From positions 62,001-126,000 of the forward strand of contig NZ_JACCHP010000019.1 of the NCBI RefSeq assembly GCF_016031625.1: a stretch of DNA of 64,000 nt, written 5' to 3'. The notes under the pieces are model-generated. The model made no database searches, had not been told where the DNA came from, and was given only the letters and a program-made list of their open reading frames with translations. Shown here in pieces: positions 53,176-62,255 of the stretch. A program made the translations under genes and the position numbers. The DNA is from Bradyrhizobium agreste. Lineage in GTDB: Bacteria; Pseudomonadota; Alphaproteobacteria; Rhizobiales; Xanthobacteraceae. Within the stretch, counting starts at the first letter, position 1, and each line of letters opens with the position of its first letter.

Positions 53176-54039
53176 TCAATCCACGAACACCACGGTCTTG
53201 CGGCCGTTGAGGATGACGCGGTCATCGAGATGGTAGCGGATGGCCCGGGCCAGCACGCGGCGCTCGATGTCACGCCCCTTGCGGACCAGATCTTCCGGCG
53301 TGTCGCGATGGCTGATGCGCTCGACGTCCTGGTCGACGATCGGGCCCTCGTCGAGATCGCGCGTGACGTAATGCGCGGTGGCGCCGATCAGCTTGACGCC
53401 GCGCTCATGGGCCTGGTGATAGGGCTTGGCGCCCTTGAAACCCGGCAGGAACGAGTGGTGGATGTTGATGCAGCGCCCCGACAGCCTTGCCGAGAGATCG
53501 TCGGACAGGATCTGCATGTAGCGGGCGAGCACCACCAGATCGGTCTTCGTCTTGCCGACGAGGTCCATGATCTGCGCCTCCTGCTCGCGCTTGGTCTCCT
53601 TGGTGACGGGCAAATGGTGGAAGGGGATGCCGCCGAAATCGAGCCCGGCATAGATCTCGCGCGGGTGGTTGGAGACGATCGCGGTCGGAACCATCGGCAA
53701 TTCGCCGGTGCGCCAGCGATAGAGGATGTCGACCAAGCAGTGATCGGACTTCGAGACCAGCAGCATCACCTTGCGATGCGCGGCGCGGTCGCGCATCTGC
53801 CATTCCATGCCGAAACGCTCGGCGATCGCGGCAAAGCCGGTCTGGAGCGCCGACAGCTCCACGGCAAGATCGGCCGCTGTGAACACCACCCGCATGAAGA
53901 ACTTCTTGGTCTCGACGTCATCGAACTGCTGGGCGTCGAGGATGTTCTGTCCATTATGAGCGAGAAACGTCGACACCGCCGAGACGATGCCGGGACGATC
54001 CGGACAGGACAGGGTCAGGACATATTGATGGTCGGGCAT
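53176..54039 (-). CDS. purU: Formyltetrahydrofolate deformylase
   Basis: The 287-residue enzyme hydrolyses 10-formyl-THF to formate and THF. It has an N-terminal ACT domain (VLTLSCPDRPGIVSAVSTFLAHNGQNILDAQQF) and a C-terminal formyltransferase-fold hydrolase: VLLVSKSDHCLVDILYRWRTGEL, IHHSFLPGFKGAKPYHQAHERGVKLIGATAHYV and DEGPIVDQDV. The His and Asp residues in the latter are those of the active site. The start is the ATG at 54039. It is monocistronic and divergent from hemD. Confidence 0.94.
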   Translation of the reverse strand: MPDHQYVLTLSCPDRPGIVSAVSTFLAHNGQNILDAQQFDDVETKKFFMRVVFTAADLAVELSALQTGFAAIAERFGMEWQMRDRAAHRKVMLLVSKSDHCLVDILYRWRTGELPMVPTAIVSNHPREIYAGLDFGGIPFHHLPVTKETKREQEAQIMDLVGKTKTDLVVLARYMQILSDDLSARLSGRCINIHHSFLPGFKGAKPYHQAHERGVKLIGATAHYVTRDLDEGPIVDQDVERISHRDTPEDLVRKGRDIERRVLARAIRYHLDDRVILNGRKTVVFVD

Positions 54040-54190
54040 CTTGATGAACAGGCTTAGCTCTTGATGAAGGCTTGTGCAGCGGAACTATCCGCGATTGCGC
54101 CCTGCTCTAGCACCGACCCCGCCCTTGCGCCAATCCCACGCGGAGAGTCAGGATGAACGGACGATTGCGATTGTCTGACCGGAGATACCC

Positions 54191-55051
54191 ATGCCCGACC
54201 GCCTGAACGGCACCCGCATCCTGATCCTGGAAACGCGCGAGGAAGCGCAGTTTTCGAAGCTGCTGGCCGAACAAGGCGCCGAGGTCGTGCAATGCCCGAT
54301 GTTCACCATCCAGGATGCGCCGGACCCCGCCCCGGTCGAGGCCTGGATCCGCCGCGCCATCGACAAGCCCTTCGATGACCTCGTGCTGATGACCGGCGAA
54401 GGCCTGCGGCGGATTATGAAGCTCGCGCGCACCCGCGGGCTCGACCAGGCCCTGGTCACGTCGCTGGCCAGATCGCGAAAATTCACCCGCGGTCCGAAAC
54501 CCGGCAGGGCACTGCGCGAGGTCTCTCTCGACGCGCAGCAGACGACGGAGAAGCCGACGACGGAGGGCGTCATCGAGATGCTTGCGAAGATCGACCTGAA
54601 AGGGCGCCGGCTCGGCTTGCAGCTCTATCCCGACAAGGACCACAGCGCGCTGACCAGCGCGCTCTCGGCGCAGGGCGCCGCGGTCGATACCGTGCTGCCC
54701 TATGTCTACGATTCCAAGGCGGCGGACGCCAACATCGTGGCCGCGATCGAAGCCATGGCTGAGGGGCGGATCGATTCCATCGCACTGACCAATCTCGGTC
54801 AGGTCCGCCGCCTGATTGAGACCGCGAGGGCGCATGGCCTCGAAGCGCGCCTGCGCGCCGGATTCGAGCGGACGCTGATCGCCTCAGTGGGGCCCGCAGT
54901 CTCCGGCGAGCTCGCCGCGCATGGCTTGCGCACTGATATCTCGCCGGTGGAGGACCACTATTTCATGCGCCCGCTGATCTCGGCGATGGCGCTCGCCCTC
55001 GCGGAGAAACGGCCGCACGTGGCAGGTTCGTCGCCGGACGGCGACGCCTAG
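54191..55051 (+). CDS. hemD: Uroporphyrinogen-III synthase family protein
   Basis: The 286-residue protein has the two-lobed HemD fold: GTRILILETREEAQFSKLLAEQGAEVVQCPMFTIQD in lobe 1, the hinge region LARSRKFTRGPKPGRALREVSL, and lobe 2 GRRLGLQLYPDKDHSALTSALSAQGAAVDTVLPYVYDSK. Then IASVGPAVSGELAAHGL fits the conserved end. HemD cyclises hydroxymethylbilane for haem and cobalamin. Sequence conservation in this family is low, so it may be a paralogue. A GGAGA precedes the ATG. Its 3' end overlaps the convergent peroxiredoxin gene by four bases. Confidence 0.85.
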   Translation: MPDRLNGTRILILETREEAQFSKLLAEQGAEVVQCPMFTIQDAPDPAPVEAWIRRAIDKPFDDLVLMTGEGLRRIMKLARTRGLDQALVTSLARSRKFTRGPKPGRALREVSLDAQQTTEKPTTEGVIEMLAKIDLKGRRLGLQLYPDKDHSALTSALSAQGAAVDTVLPYVYDSKAADANIVAAIEAMAEGRIDSIALTNLGQVRRLIETARAHGLEARLRAGFERTLIASVGPAVSGELAAHGLRTDISPVEDHYFMRPLISAMALALAEKRPHVAGSSPDGDA

Positions 55052-55728
55052 CTCGCCACCTGCGAGGCGGCCGACATCAGCTCCTGTGGGCTCGGCGCTC
55101 CGAACATGCGCTGGCCGCCGTCAGGGACCTCGGTAAACGTCCAGCGCACGATCCCTTCCCGATCGAGCAGGAACTGGCCGAACAGCTGGCCCGTGCCAGC
55201 CGCCGCCATGCGCTGATCGGCTTCGGTCATCTCGTAACCGTCCTTGTTATTGAGGTACTCGGCGGCCGCCGGCCGGTTCATCGGGCGAGGCAGTTCGCCG
55301 GGCATGTCGACGTTCATGCTCATGACCACGTCCATACCCACCTTGCGCGGCCACTCGGTCTCGTTCTCCGTGAACTCGATGGTGGGCAGGCCGAACGCGC
55401 GATGCGAGATCCGGTCGGGGTCGGACGCGGCAAGCAAATTGGGCAAGGGGTGATAGCGGAAGTAGAGCCGCGCCCGGTCGATCGGCGTATTGACGACCGT
55501 AAGACTTTCGATGCCCTTCGTGCGCAACACACCGTCGAGCTGTGCCTGCGCGGCGATATGGCGCCGGCAAAACGGGCAGTGCAGGCCACGAAACAGGCCG
55601 ACCAGTATCGGACTATGCCCGCGATAATCCTCGAGCGCGATCTTTCCTTCGCGCGTGATGGCGTCCAGCACGATGTTCGGTGCGCGATCGCCTGGCTGAA
55701 GTGGTGCATCGACGTGGCGGTCTGACAT
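55048..55728 (-). CDS. Peroxiredoxin-like (AhpC/TSA, redoxin) protein
   Basis: The 226-residue protein has a thioredoxin fold with the segment LVGLFRGLHCPFCRRHIAAQAQ. Its CPFC motif takes the place of the peroxidatic Cys of AhpC and resembles a thioredoxin CxxC. LQPGDRAPNIVLDAI and ESLTVVNTPIDRARLYFRYHP are also typical of peroxiredoxin-like proteins. It probably reduces a peroxide or disulfide in the cytosol. GGGAG lies eight bases before the ATG. Substrate unknown. Confidence 0.83.
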   Translation of the reverse strand: MSDRHVDAPLQPGDRAPNIVLDAITREGKIALEDYRGHSPILVGLFRGLHCPFCRRHIAAQAQLDGVLRTKGIESLTVVNTPIDRARLYFRYHPLPNLLAASDPDRISHRAFGLPTIEFTENETEWPRKVGMDVVMSMNVDMPGELPRPMNRPAAAEYLNNKDGYEMTEADQRMAAAGTGQLFGQFLLDREGIVRWTFTEVPDGGQRMFGAPSPQELMSAASQVAS

Positions 55729-55749
55729 GGTTGAACTCCCTCACATTGG

Positions 55750-57712
55750 CTAGTCAAGAAATGGCAGTACGATCAGCCCTGCGGGATCGAGGTCGTGCCG
55801 GGCGCAGACATCACGGGCCAACGCGAAATACCGCTCGGCCTCGGGCATGTCGCCTCGATCAAGGCTCAGTGTCGCAAGACCATCATAACACGGAAACAGC
55901 TGCTGCGGCTCGCCGGTCTCGGTCGCGACCTCAATGGCCTCGTCGTAGCAGCGCGCCGCGAGGTCAGGGCGGAAGTGGCATTGATGGATCTGCCCGAGCA
56001 CGATTAGGGGAACCGGAAGATGCTCTCGCTGATCGAGCGCACGGTCGATTTCGATCGCCTTCTCGGCGGCCGGCACTCCTTCCTCGGCGCATCTGTCGGT
56101 GAAGGTGCAACAGGCGACAGCAAAATTGGCCAGCAGGCGCGCCTGGAAGCCGAGGTCGCCGATACGGCGCGCGACATCGAGCCCGCGCCTGCAAACCTCC
56201 ATCGCTTTCGCCGGGTCAACGATCGTGTAGAGCACGCCAAGGTTGGTGTAGCCGCGACACGCCACGTTGAGGAGGCCGGCGGCTTCGGCTGCCGCGACAC
56301 TTTGCTCCACCTCGCGCACCGCCTCCTGGTGTCGCCCAAGCCGCGCCAGCGCAACCCCCTTGGTGTTGAGCGCCTCCGCAATGGCGCGTGCCGCCTCGCT
56401 CCCGGCCTGCTCGTCTCCGTTCGCCGGCGCGGACTGCGCGAAGCCGAGCGCCTCGTCTGCCCACCTCGCGGCGGCGACGTGATCCCCCACACGAAACGCG
56501 AGACGGCCGCGCTCCTCCAGGAGGTGGGCCCACTCGATCGGCGCGTCGGTCCCGCCAAGCCGCTCGGCCGCCTCGGCATAATGCGTCTCCGCGCTGGTGC
56601 GCTTGCCGGCGTCCCACAACAAGCGGCCGAGCTTGCGAAGAATTCGCGCTTCGCTGATCCGATCCCCGGCCGTGCGATGCTCCTCGAGGGCGCGTCGGTA
56701 GTGCTCCTCGGCCGTGCTTCGGCGGCCAGCTACGCGACAGAGATCCGCGATCCGCTCATAGAGGACCAGGCATTCCGGGTTCCGTTCGCTGCCGGCGAGC
56801 AGCACGGCGAGGGACTGCTGATAGAAGCGGATGGCATCGTCGTTGGCATAGCTCGCGCGTGCGCGATCGCCGGCCGCGCGCAGATAGCGCGCGCCTTTCG
56901 CCTTGCTTGCGCTGAGACTGAAATGGTGTCCAAGCATGACGAGATCTTCGAGCCGCTCGGGCTCGACGCCATAGAGCCGCTCCAGCGCGGCGCCGATCCG
57001 TCCGTGGAGCTCGATCCGGCGCTGCAGAAGCAGGTTCTGATAGATCACGTCCTGAAGCATGGTCTGCGTGAAGCGGTAGGTCCGCAGCGAAATTGAGTTC
57101 GAGCCTGCGACCTCCTCGACGATCTCGGCGTCGCACAGAAGTTCGAGCCCCGGCTCGACCCTTGCCGGCTCGGTTGCCGCCGCACCGAGAACGGCCGCAT
57201 CGAAGCGCGGGCCAATCACCGCGGCTTCCTGGGCCAGGTGCCTCACCTGATGCGGCAACCGATCCAGGCGCGCCAGCAACAACGCCTGAATGCTCGCCGG
57301 AATTTCGGCGGCGGCTTCATCCGACGTCATCCGCCACTGCGCGCCATCACGTACGAGGGCGCCGGCTTCGATGAGGCCGCGGATGATCTCCTCGAGGAAA
57401 AGCGGATTGCCGCCGGCGCGCTCGAGGATACGACTGAACAAATGTCCCGGCGATTCACGCAGGCCGTGACTGAAGTACGCCGCGAGCAGCCTTCGTCCGT
57501 CAGTGTCGCCAAGCGGAGCCAGCCGAAGAGTGGTGTGACTAATCCGGCTCGAACCGAACTGGTCCAGCTCCAACATCGGCCGATGTGTGAACAGCAGCAT
57601 CAGCCGCGAGCGCTCCAGCCGGTCCATCAGGAACCGTAAAGCTTCGAGCGACACCGCATCGGCCCAATGCAGATCCTCGACGATGATCAGCAGCGGCGAC
57701 CGCGTTCGCCGA
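55750..57712 (-). pseudogene. C-terminal part of disrupted cyclase/AAA/TPR gene
   Basis: This half reads in a frame different from the N-terminal half (57687-58811). Recognisable family sequence begins at SPLLIIVEDLHWADAVSLEALRFL, the Walker B region of the AAA/ORC-type ATPase, and continues through ARLDRLPHQVRHLAQEAAVIG and a long TPR array to the end. The sequence normally between Walker A and Walker B (about 60-80 residues) is missing, and the two frames do not join. No start with a ribosome-binding site is visible for an independent protein. Either a deletion with frameshift has broken one long gene or the assembly has an error here. Confidence 0.75.
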
Positions 57713-58811
57713 GCGGCGAGCAGACCGCCTGCCGGATCGCCACGCCTGCGAAGCGATCCTCCTCGCCGATACGGGCGACGAATTCGCTCACCAGGCGCGT
57801 CTTCCCGATGCCGGCCTCGCCGACCAGCCGCACCAGCTGGGCCGCGCCGCCGCACGCGCGATCGAGGCTGCCGATCACGCGCGCAAGCTCGGCGTCACGT
57901 CCGATCAGCGGCGCATCGAGGCCCAGCGTGTCGAGGCCTCGTGCCGCACGGGGCGTCTCGAGCGGTCCCTTCAGACGATGGACCAGAACGCTCCCCATCT
58001 TGCCCTTGAGCGAGACCTCGCCAAGCGAATCGTAGGCGAACGCATGCCGCGTCAGACGGTAGGTCAACGGTCCGACCAGCACCTCGCCCGGAGGCGCCAT
58101 CGACTGCAGTCGCTGGGCGGTATTCACGGTGTCGCCGGTGACCGAATAGGATTTGGCAACGCCCACGCCCAGCCCGCCCGCAACGACGTGTCCGGTGTTG
58201 ATGCCGACATGGAGCAGCAGCGGCGAACCGGCATAGGCTTTCGCGCGCTCGCTAAGTCGCGCCGACCGGATGATCATGTCGAGGGCTGCGCGAACCGCGC
58301 GCTCCGGGTCGTCCTCGTGCGCGGCTGGCGCACCAAACAGTGCGAGCAGCGCATCGCCGATGAATTTGTCCACGAAGCCGCCAAAGCTCTGCACCGCGGC
58401 CGTCAGCTCCGCGAACAATTCGTTCTGAAGCGTCTGCATGATCTCGGGGTCGAGCCGCTCGCTCATCGCAGTGAAGCCGCTGAGGTCGGCAAACAGCACG
58501 GTGATGGTGCGGCGGTTCGCTTCGCTATCGATTTTGTCCGACGGCGGTCGAAATGCGTGTTGCGCCTCGGGAGTGAGCACGAGCGGTGGCGAAGAGGAGC
58601 TCGTTGGGACCGCCGTCGAGTCCGTCCGCACCGCTGCCTGCCCGCCGCCTTTGGCGGCCGCAGCGACGAGAGTGCCGCATTTCGGGCAATACGCGAAATC
58701 AGGTGCGCATGGAAAACCGCAACCAGGGCACGCGCTCGGCTGCTTCGTGCCGCAGTGCGGGCAGAAGGCAAAGCCGCTCTGAACCTCGAAACCGCAACCC
58801 GAGCAGTTCAT
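57687..58811 (-). pseudogene. N-terminal part of disrupted zinc-ribbon / class III adenylate cyclase / AAA gene
   Basis: The 374-codon frame starts at the ATG at 58811 with two zinc-ribbon pairs (CSGC...CPHC; CPGC...CPKC). A class III cyclase domain follows, with both metal aspartates, Asp109 (LFADLSGFT) and Asp153 (KFIGDALLALFG), and the later GINTGHVVAGGLG. The AAA Walker A is VGEAGIGKTR. The frame then stops at 57687, in the middle of the ATPase. In intact relatives the ATPase and a TPR array continue in one protein of roughly 1,000-1,100 residues. The cyclase part itself looks complete and could still make cAMP if translated. Confidence 0.75.
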
Positions 58812-59149
58812 GGCCCAATACCTCGCGAGAGCCGCGATGGCGCTATCCGCTGGGCCCGACCTCATGGGCCCAGGATGCGGACCAGAATGGGCTCGGCGCA
58901 CCGGAAGAGCAAGCGGCTGCGACTGGTCTACCCCCTGCGTCGCGGATTGGACCGCGAAGCAATGCTGCGGGTGCACTGGCGATCGAAAGCCGCCCGCAGC
59001 GCGCAGTGATTCATGGCGCAGCGCAAATTGTCGGCAAGCATGGCGGCATGCCGTAGCGTCAATTGACACGCGCGTCGCCGGTACTACGCTCACGAACAGA
59101 AGAACGAATAAGAAGGGCAGGGAATCGCCGTGAAACCCGTCATCGCATC
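58812..59149. promoter_or_regulatory. Divergent promoter region with 7-codon leader frame before the MFS gene
   Basis: These 338 bases separate the disrupted cyclase gene from the MFS gene and should hold both promoters. Near the right end a strong AGGGA (59119-59123) sits six bases before a GTG (59130). That GTG opens a 7-codon frame (reading VKPVIAS) that ends in TGA at 59151-59153, overlapping the TTG start of the MFS gene (59150). Nothing else was recognised. Confidence 0.45.
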
Positions 59150-60412
59150 TTGAGCACAGCCGTACGACCTTCCGCGCTCGCGCCATTCCGCATCCGCAAC
59201 TATCGCTTCCAGTGGCCGTCCGACCTGCTCACCTCCTGGGCGTTCGAGGTCGAGACGCTGGTGCTCGGCTGGTACATCCTGGTCGAGACCGGCTCGGTGC
59301 TGCTGCTCACCGTGCTCGCTTCACTCCAGTTCGTCGGAACACTGGTCGCGCCCGCGTTCGGCATGATCGGCGACCGCATGGGTCATCGCGATCTCCTGGT
59401 CGCGATGCGCCTTGCCTATACGGCGCTCTCGTCGACCATCATGGTCCTGGCGCTGAGCGGTCATTTGTCGCCGCTGAGCGTCATGATCATCGTCACGATC
59501 ATGGGCCTGATCCGCCCCTCCGATCTCGGCGTTCGCGGCGCGCTGCTGGCCGAGATCATGCCGGCCGAGCAGCTGGTGGGCGCCATCAGCGTTGCGCGCA
59601 CGACTCAGGACAGCGCGCGCATTGCCGGAGCGTTGACGGGCGCCGGGCTGTTCGCCGTCCTCGGTATCGGCCTCGTCTATGTGGCGATCGCCTGCCTTTA
59701 CTTCACGGCAGCGCTGCTCATGCTCTGCCTGACCCGGCCGAAAAGGACCGTCACGACGAGCGATCTTCCCGCGAACAGCCATACCGTTTCGCGGCTGTTT
59801 GGTGACCTCAAAGAGGGGATCGTCTATGCCTGGAACGGCCCTGGAATGCGCGCGGCGCTGTGCGTCGCTTTCCTGGCCAATCTTACCGCATTTCCCTACA
59901 CGGGCGGATTGTTGCCCTACATTGCGCGGGAGATCTTTCATACCGACCAGACCGGCCTCGGTTATCTCTCGGCGAGCTTCGCCGTCGGCTCGCTGATCGG
60001 CTCCATCACGCTCAGCCTGGTCAGTGGCGTGCGCATCGCGCGGCTTCTGATCGGCGCAACGCTGGCCTGGTACGCCATGCTGCTGGTGTTCGTCGAGGTC
60101 CGGACGATGCCGGTGGCGATGGCCTGCCTCGTCCTCGCCGGCACCGCCCAGAGCATGTCGATGATCTCGGCTGCCGTCATCCTGATGCGCACCGCGAGCG
60201 CACACCTGCGCGGTCGTGTCATGGGCGTGCGCATGATGGTGATCTACGGCTTGCCGATCGGACTGCTCGCGGCCGGCAGCCTGATCGATGTCATCGGCTA
60301 TTCCGCGACGGGCTCGCTCTATGCCGTCGCAGGCTTCGTCGCGATGCTGGCGATCGCGATCCGCTGGCGCGCCGACCTGTGGCCGGCGCACGCGCCCGCC
60401 AACGCACGATGA
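59150..60412 (+). CDS. Major facilitator superfamily transporter (MFS_3 / EntS-like)
   Basis: The 420-residue protein has 12 predicted helices. The start region reads PFRIRNYRFQWPSDLLTSWAFEVETLVLGWYILVETGSVLLL, typical of the MFS_3 group, and the loop after helix 2 is GMIGDRMGHRDLLV, the conserved GxxxDRxGRR-type motif. Such proteins export siderophores or small lipophilic compounds. The likely start is the TTG at 59150, which overlaps a short 7-codon frame; a TTG at 59063 is also in frame. It converges with the Crp/Fnr gene, eight bases apart. Substrate unknown. Confidence 0.87.
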   Translation: MSTAVRPSALAPFRIRNYRFQWPSDLLTSWAFEVETLVLGWYILVETGSVLLLTVLASLQFVGTLVAPAFGMIGDRMGHRDLLVAMRLAYTALSSTIMVLALSGHLSPLSVMIIVTIMGLIRPSDLGVRGALLAEIMPAEQLVGAISVARTTQDSARIAGALTGAGLFAVLGIGLVYVAIACLYFTAALLMLCLTRPKRTVTTSDLPANSHTVSRLFGDLKEGIVYAWNGPGMRAALCVAFLANLTAFPYTGGLLPYIAREIFHTDQTGLGYLSASFAVGSLIGSITLSLVSGVRIARLLIGATLAWYAMLLVFVEVRTMPVAMACLVLAGTAQSMSMISAAVILMRTASAHLRGRVMGVRMMVIYGLPIGLLAAGSLIDVIGYSATGSLYAVAGFVAMLAIAIRWRADLWPAHAPANAR

Positions 60413-60420
60413 CGAGACTT

Positions 60421-61095
60421 CTAATCCCCATACCCGCGCAGCCGCTCGATATCCAGGATGGTGACCCCGCCATATTCCAGTCGCAGCAGCCCCTCTTTCT
60501 CCAGGCGGTTCAGCGCGCGATTGGCGTTCTGGCGGGACATGCCGGAAAGGGCTCCGATTTCTTCCTGGGTGATCTCCAGATGCGCGGTCGATTCCGGATA
60601 GAGGATCGGATTGAACAGCGAGGCGATGCTGCGGGCGAGGCGCGCGGTGGCATCGAGCGTGCGGTTGACCTCGAGCATGCCGATGAACTGGCCCAGCCGC
60701 TCGTTGAGCTGGCGCACCAGGAAGCGGTTGAAACCGACGCTGTTCTCGAACAGCCACATGAAGGCGCTTCGTTCCATCAGCGCGACGCGGCTGTCGCGCA
60801 GCGCGACCACGTCGTAGCGGCGCGGCTCGTTCTTGAGCACGCTGCCTTCGCCGAACCAGGCCCCTGCCGTCAGCCCGGCAAGGCTGGTCTCCTTGCCGTC
60901 GCGCGAGACCCCGCCCATACGGGCAAGGCCGCCCACCATGCCGGCCCAATAGGCAAAGATATCGCCGCGCATGAACACGCTCTCGCCGGTGCCGTAGGAC
61001 CGCTCCGTGATTCCGGCACGCGCGACCTCGATCTCGGCTGGTGTGAGCTCGCGCGACCAGGCGGCAATGCGCTTCAGATGATCCTCTGAAATCAT
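60421..61095 (-). CDS. Crp/Fnr family transcriptional regulator
   Basis: The 224-residue regulator has an N-terminal cyclic-nucleotide-type beta-roll (SYGTGESVFMRGDIFAYWAGMV, LAGLTAGAWFGEGSVL), a long dimer helix (FLVRQLNERLGQFIGMLE) and a C-terminal winged helix (ITQEEIGALSGMSRQNANRALNRLEKEGLL). No Fnr-type cysteine cluster is present, so it is not an oxygen sensor of that type. The effector is unknown; the beta-roll residues for cAMP binding are not clearly conserved. It is divergent from the liv-type ATPase/acyl-CoA ligase cluster, which it may control. Confidence 0.9.
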   Translation of the reverse strand: MISEDHLKRIAAWSRELTPAEIEVARAGITERSYGTGESVFMRGDIFAYWAGMVGGLARMGGVSRDGKETSLAGLTAGAWFGEGSVLKNEPRRYDVVALRDSRVALMERSAFMWLFENSVGFNRFLVRQLNERLGQFIGMLEVNRTLDATARLARSIASLFNPILYPESTAHLEITQEEIGALSGMSRQNANRALNRLEKEGLLRLEYGGVTILDIERLRGYGD

Positions 61096-61136
61096 GATCT
61101 CGAAGCCAGCCGCACCGTTCTGTCACTCCCATGCCG

Positions 61137-61215
61137 CTGTTGCACTGCAACAGAATCGCTTCGGCCATCCATCCGACGAAAGATGAAGACCCGCTCGGCC
61201 CGACAAACTTTGTCG
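61137..61215. promoter_or_regulatory. Two perfect palindromes in the Crp/Fnr - ABC cluster divergent region
   Basis: CTGTTGCA (61137-61144) and TGCAACAG (61146-61153) are separated by one base. CGACAAA (61201-61207) and TTTGTCG (61209-61215) are also separated by one base. They lie 42 and 106 bases upstream of the regulator's ATG, within the 338-base divergent gap before the ABC ATPase. Their position suggests operators, perhaps for the adjacent Crp/Fnr protein, though neither equals the Crp or Fnr consensus. No gene is seen in the gap. Confidence 0.5.
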
Positions 61216-61433
61216 CAGAATTGTCAGGCCGGAGACATTTCAAAATAGCGCTTTCCCCTATTGAGGACCACCTCGGGCGATGCGGCTTTTGATCCCTCGC
61301 GGGAACGAAGGTGGCGCCGGTCCGGTCGAGACCAATAGCTGCATGGTCTGGCCGGCACGACCGTACTAGGATCGCCTGACAGGAACGGACGAAGAGCGCC
61401 AGTCAAGCGCCATCACCGGGAGGGATTCGTTTG

Positions 61434-62255
61434 GTGGCTACCAGTCTCGAAGTGCGCGGCGTGTCCCTGCGATTCGGCGGCGTCCGTGCTCTGACCGACG
61501 TCAGCTTCGCCATCAGGGAAGGCGAGCTGTTCTCGATCATCGGCCCCAACGGCGCCGGCAAGACCTCGATCGTGAACTGTATTTCCGGCCGCTACAAGCC
61601 GACCGAAGGCCAGCTGTTCTACAAGGACCGCGATATCACCGGCTTGACGCCGAATGCCCGCGCCTCGCTCGGCATCGGCCGCACCTTCCAGAATCTGGCG
61701 CTGTTCCACCACATGAGCGTGCTCGACAACATCATGGTCGGCCGCCATCACCTCTTGAAGAACAATTTCCTCACGGGCTCGCTGTACTGGCTCACCGGGG
61801 CGCGCAAGGAGGAACTCGAGCACCGCCGCAAGGTGGAGGAGATCATCGACTTCCTCGATCTGCAGTCGGTGCGTAAGGCCACCGCCGGCACCCTCTCCTA
61901 CGGCCTGCGCAAGCGCGTGGAGCTCGCCCGTGCCATGGCCCTGGAGCCGCGCCTGATCCTCCTCGACGAGCCCATGGCCGGCATGAATTTCGAGGAAAAG
62001 GAGGACATGGCCCGCTACATCGTCGATCTCAACGAGGAGTTCGGGATGACGGTGGTGATGATCGAGCACGACATGGGCGTGGTGATGGACATCTCCCACC
62101 GCGTCATGGTGCTGGATTTCGGCAAGAAGATCGCCGATGGCGATCCGGCGACCGTGCTCGCCGATCCCCACGTCAAGCGCGCCTATCTCGGCGAAGAGGA
62201 CGAGGTGCTGGTCGATCCCGATGATGCCCCTGCGGCGCAGGAGAGCGCGGCATGA
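61434..62255 (+). CDS. Branched-chain amino-acid-type ABC transporter ATPase (LivG-like)
   Basis: The 273-residue ATPase has LEVRGVSLRFGGVRALTDVSF, Walker A IIGPNGAGKTSIVNCISGRY, IGRTFQNLALFHHMSVLDNIMVGRHH, LSYGLRKRVELARAMALEPRLILLDEPMAGMNFEE and H-loop MVVMIEHDMGVVMD. The signature in place of LSGGQ is LSYGLRKR, as in LivG proteins. The start is the GTG at 61434, nine bases after GGGAGGGA; a TTG three bases earlier is also possible. Its stop overlaps the next ATG by four bases. Pairing with an acyl-CoA ligase suggests import and activation of a carboxylate. Confidence 0.9.
   Translation: MATSLEVRGVSLRFGGVRALTDVSFAIREGELFSIIGPNGAGKTSIVNCISGRYKPTEGQLFYKDRDITGLTPNARASLGIGRTFQNLALFHHMSVLDNIMVGRHHLLKNNFLTGSLYWLTGARKEELEHRRKVEEIIDFLDLQSVRKATAGTLSYGLRKRVELARAMALEPRLILLDEPMAGMNFEEKEDMARYIVDLNEEFGMTVVMIEHDMGVVMDISHRVMVLDFGKKIADGDPATVLADPHVKRAYLGEEDEVLVDPDDAPAAQESAA

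Noticed and set aside
59321..61243. Minus-strand frame of 640 codons
   Set aside because: Antisense to the MFS gene and in a wrong frame to the Crp/Fnr gene; composition is typical of shadow frames.
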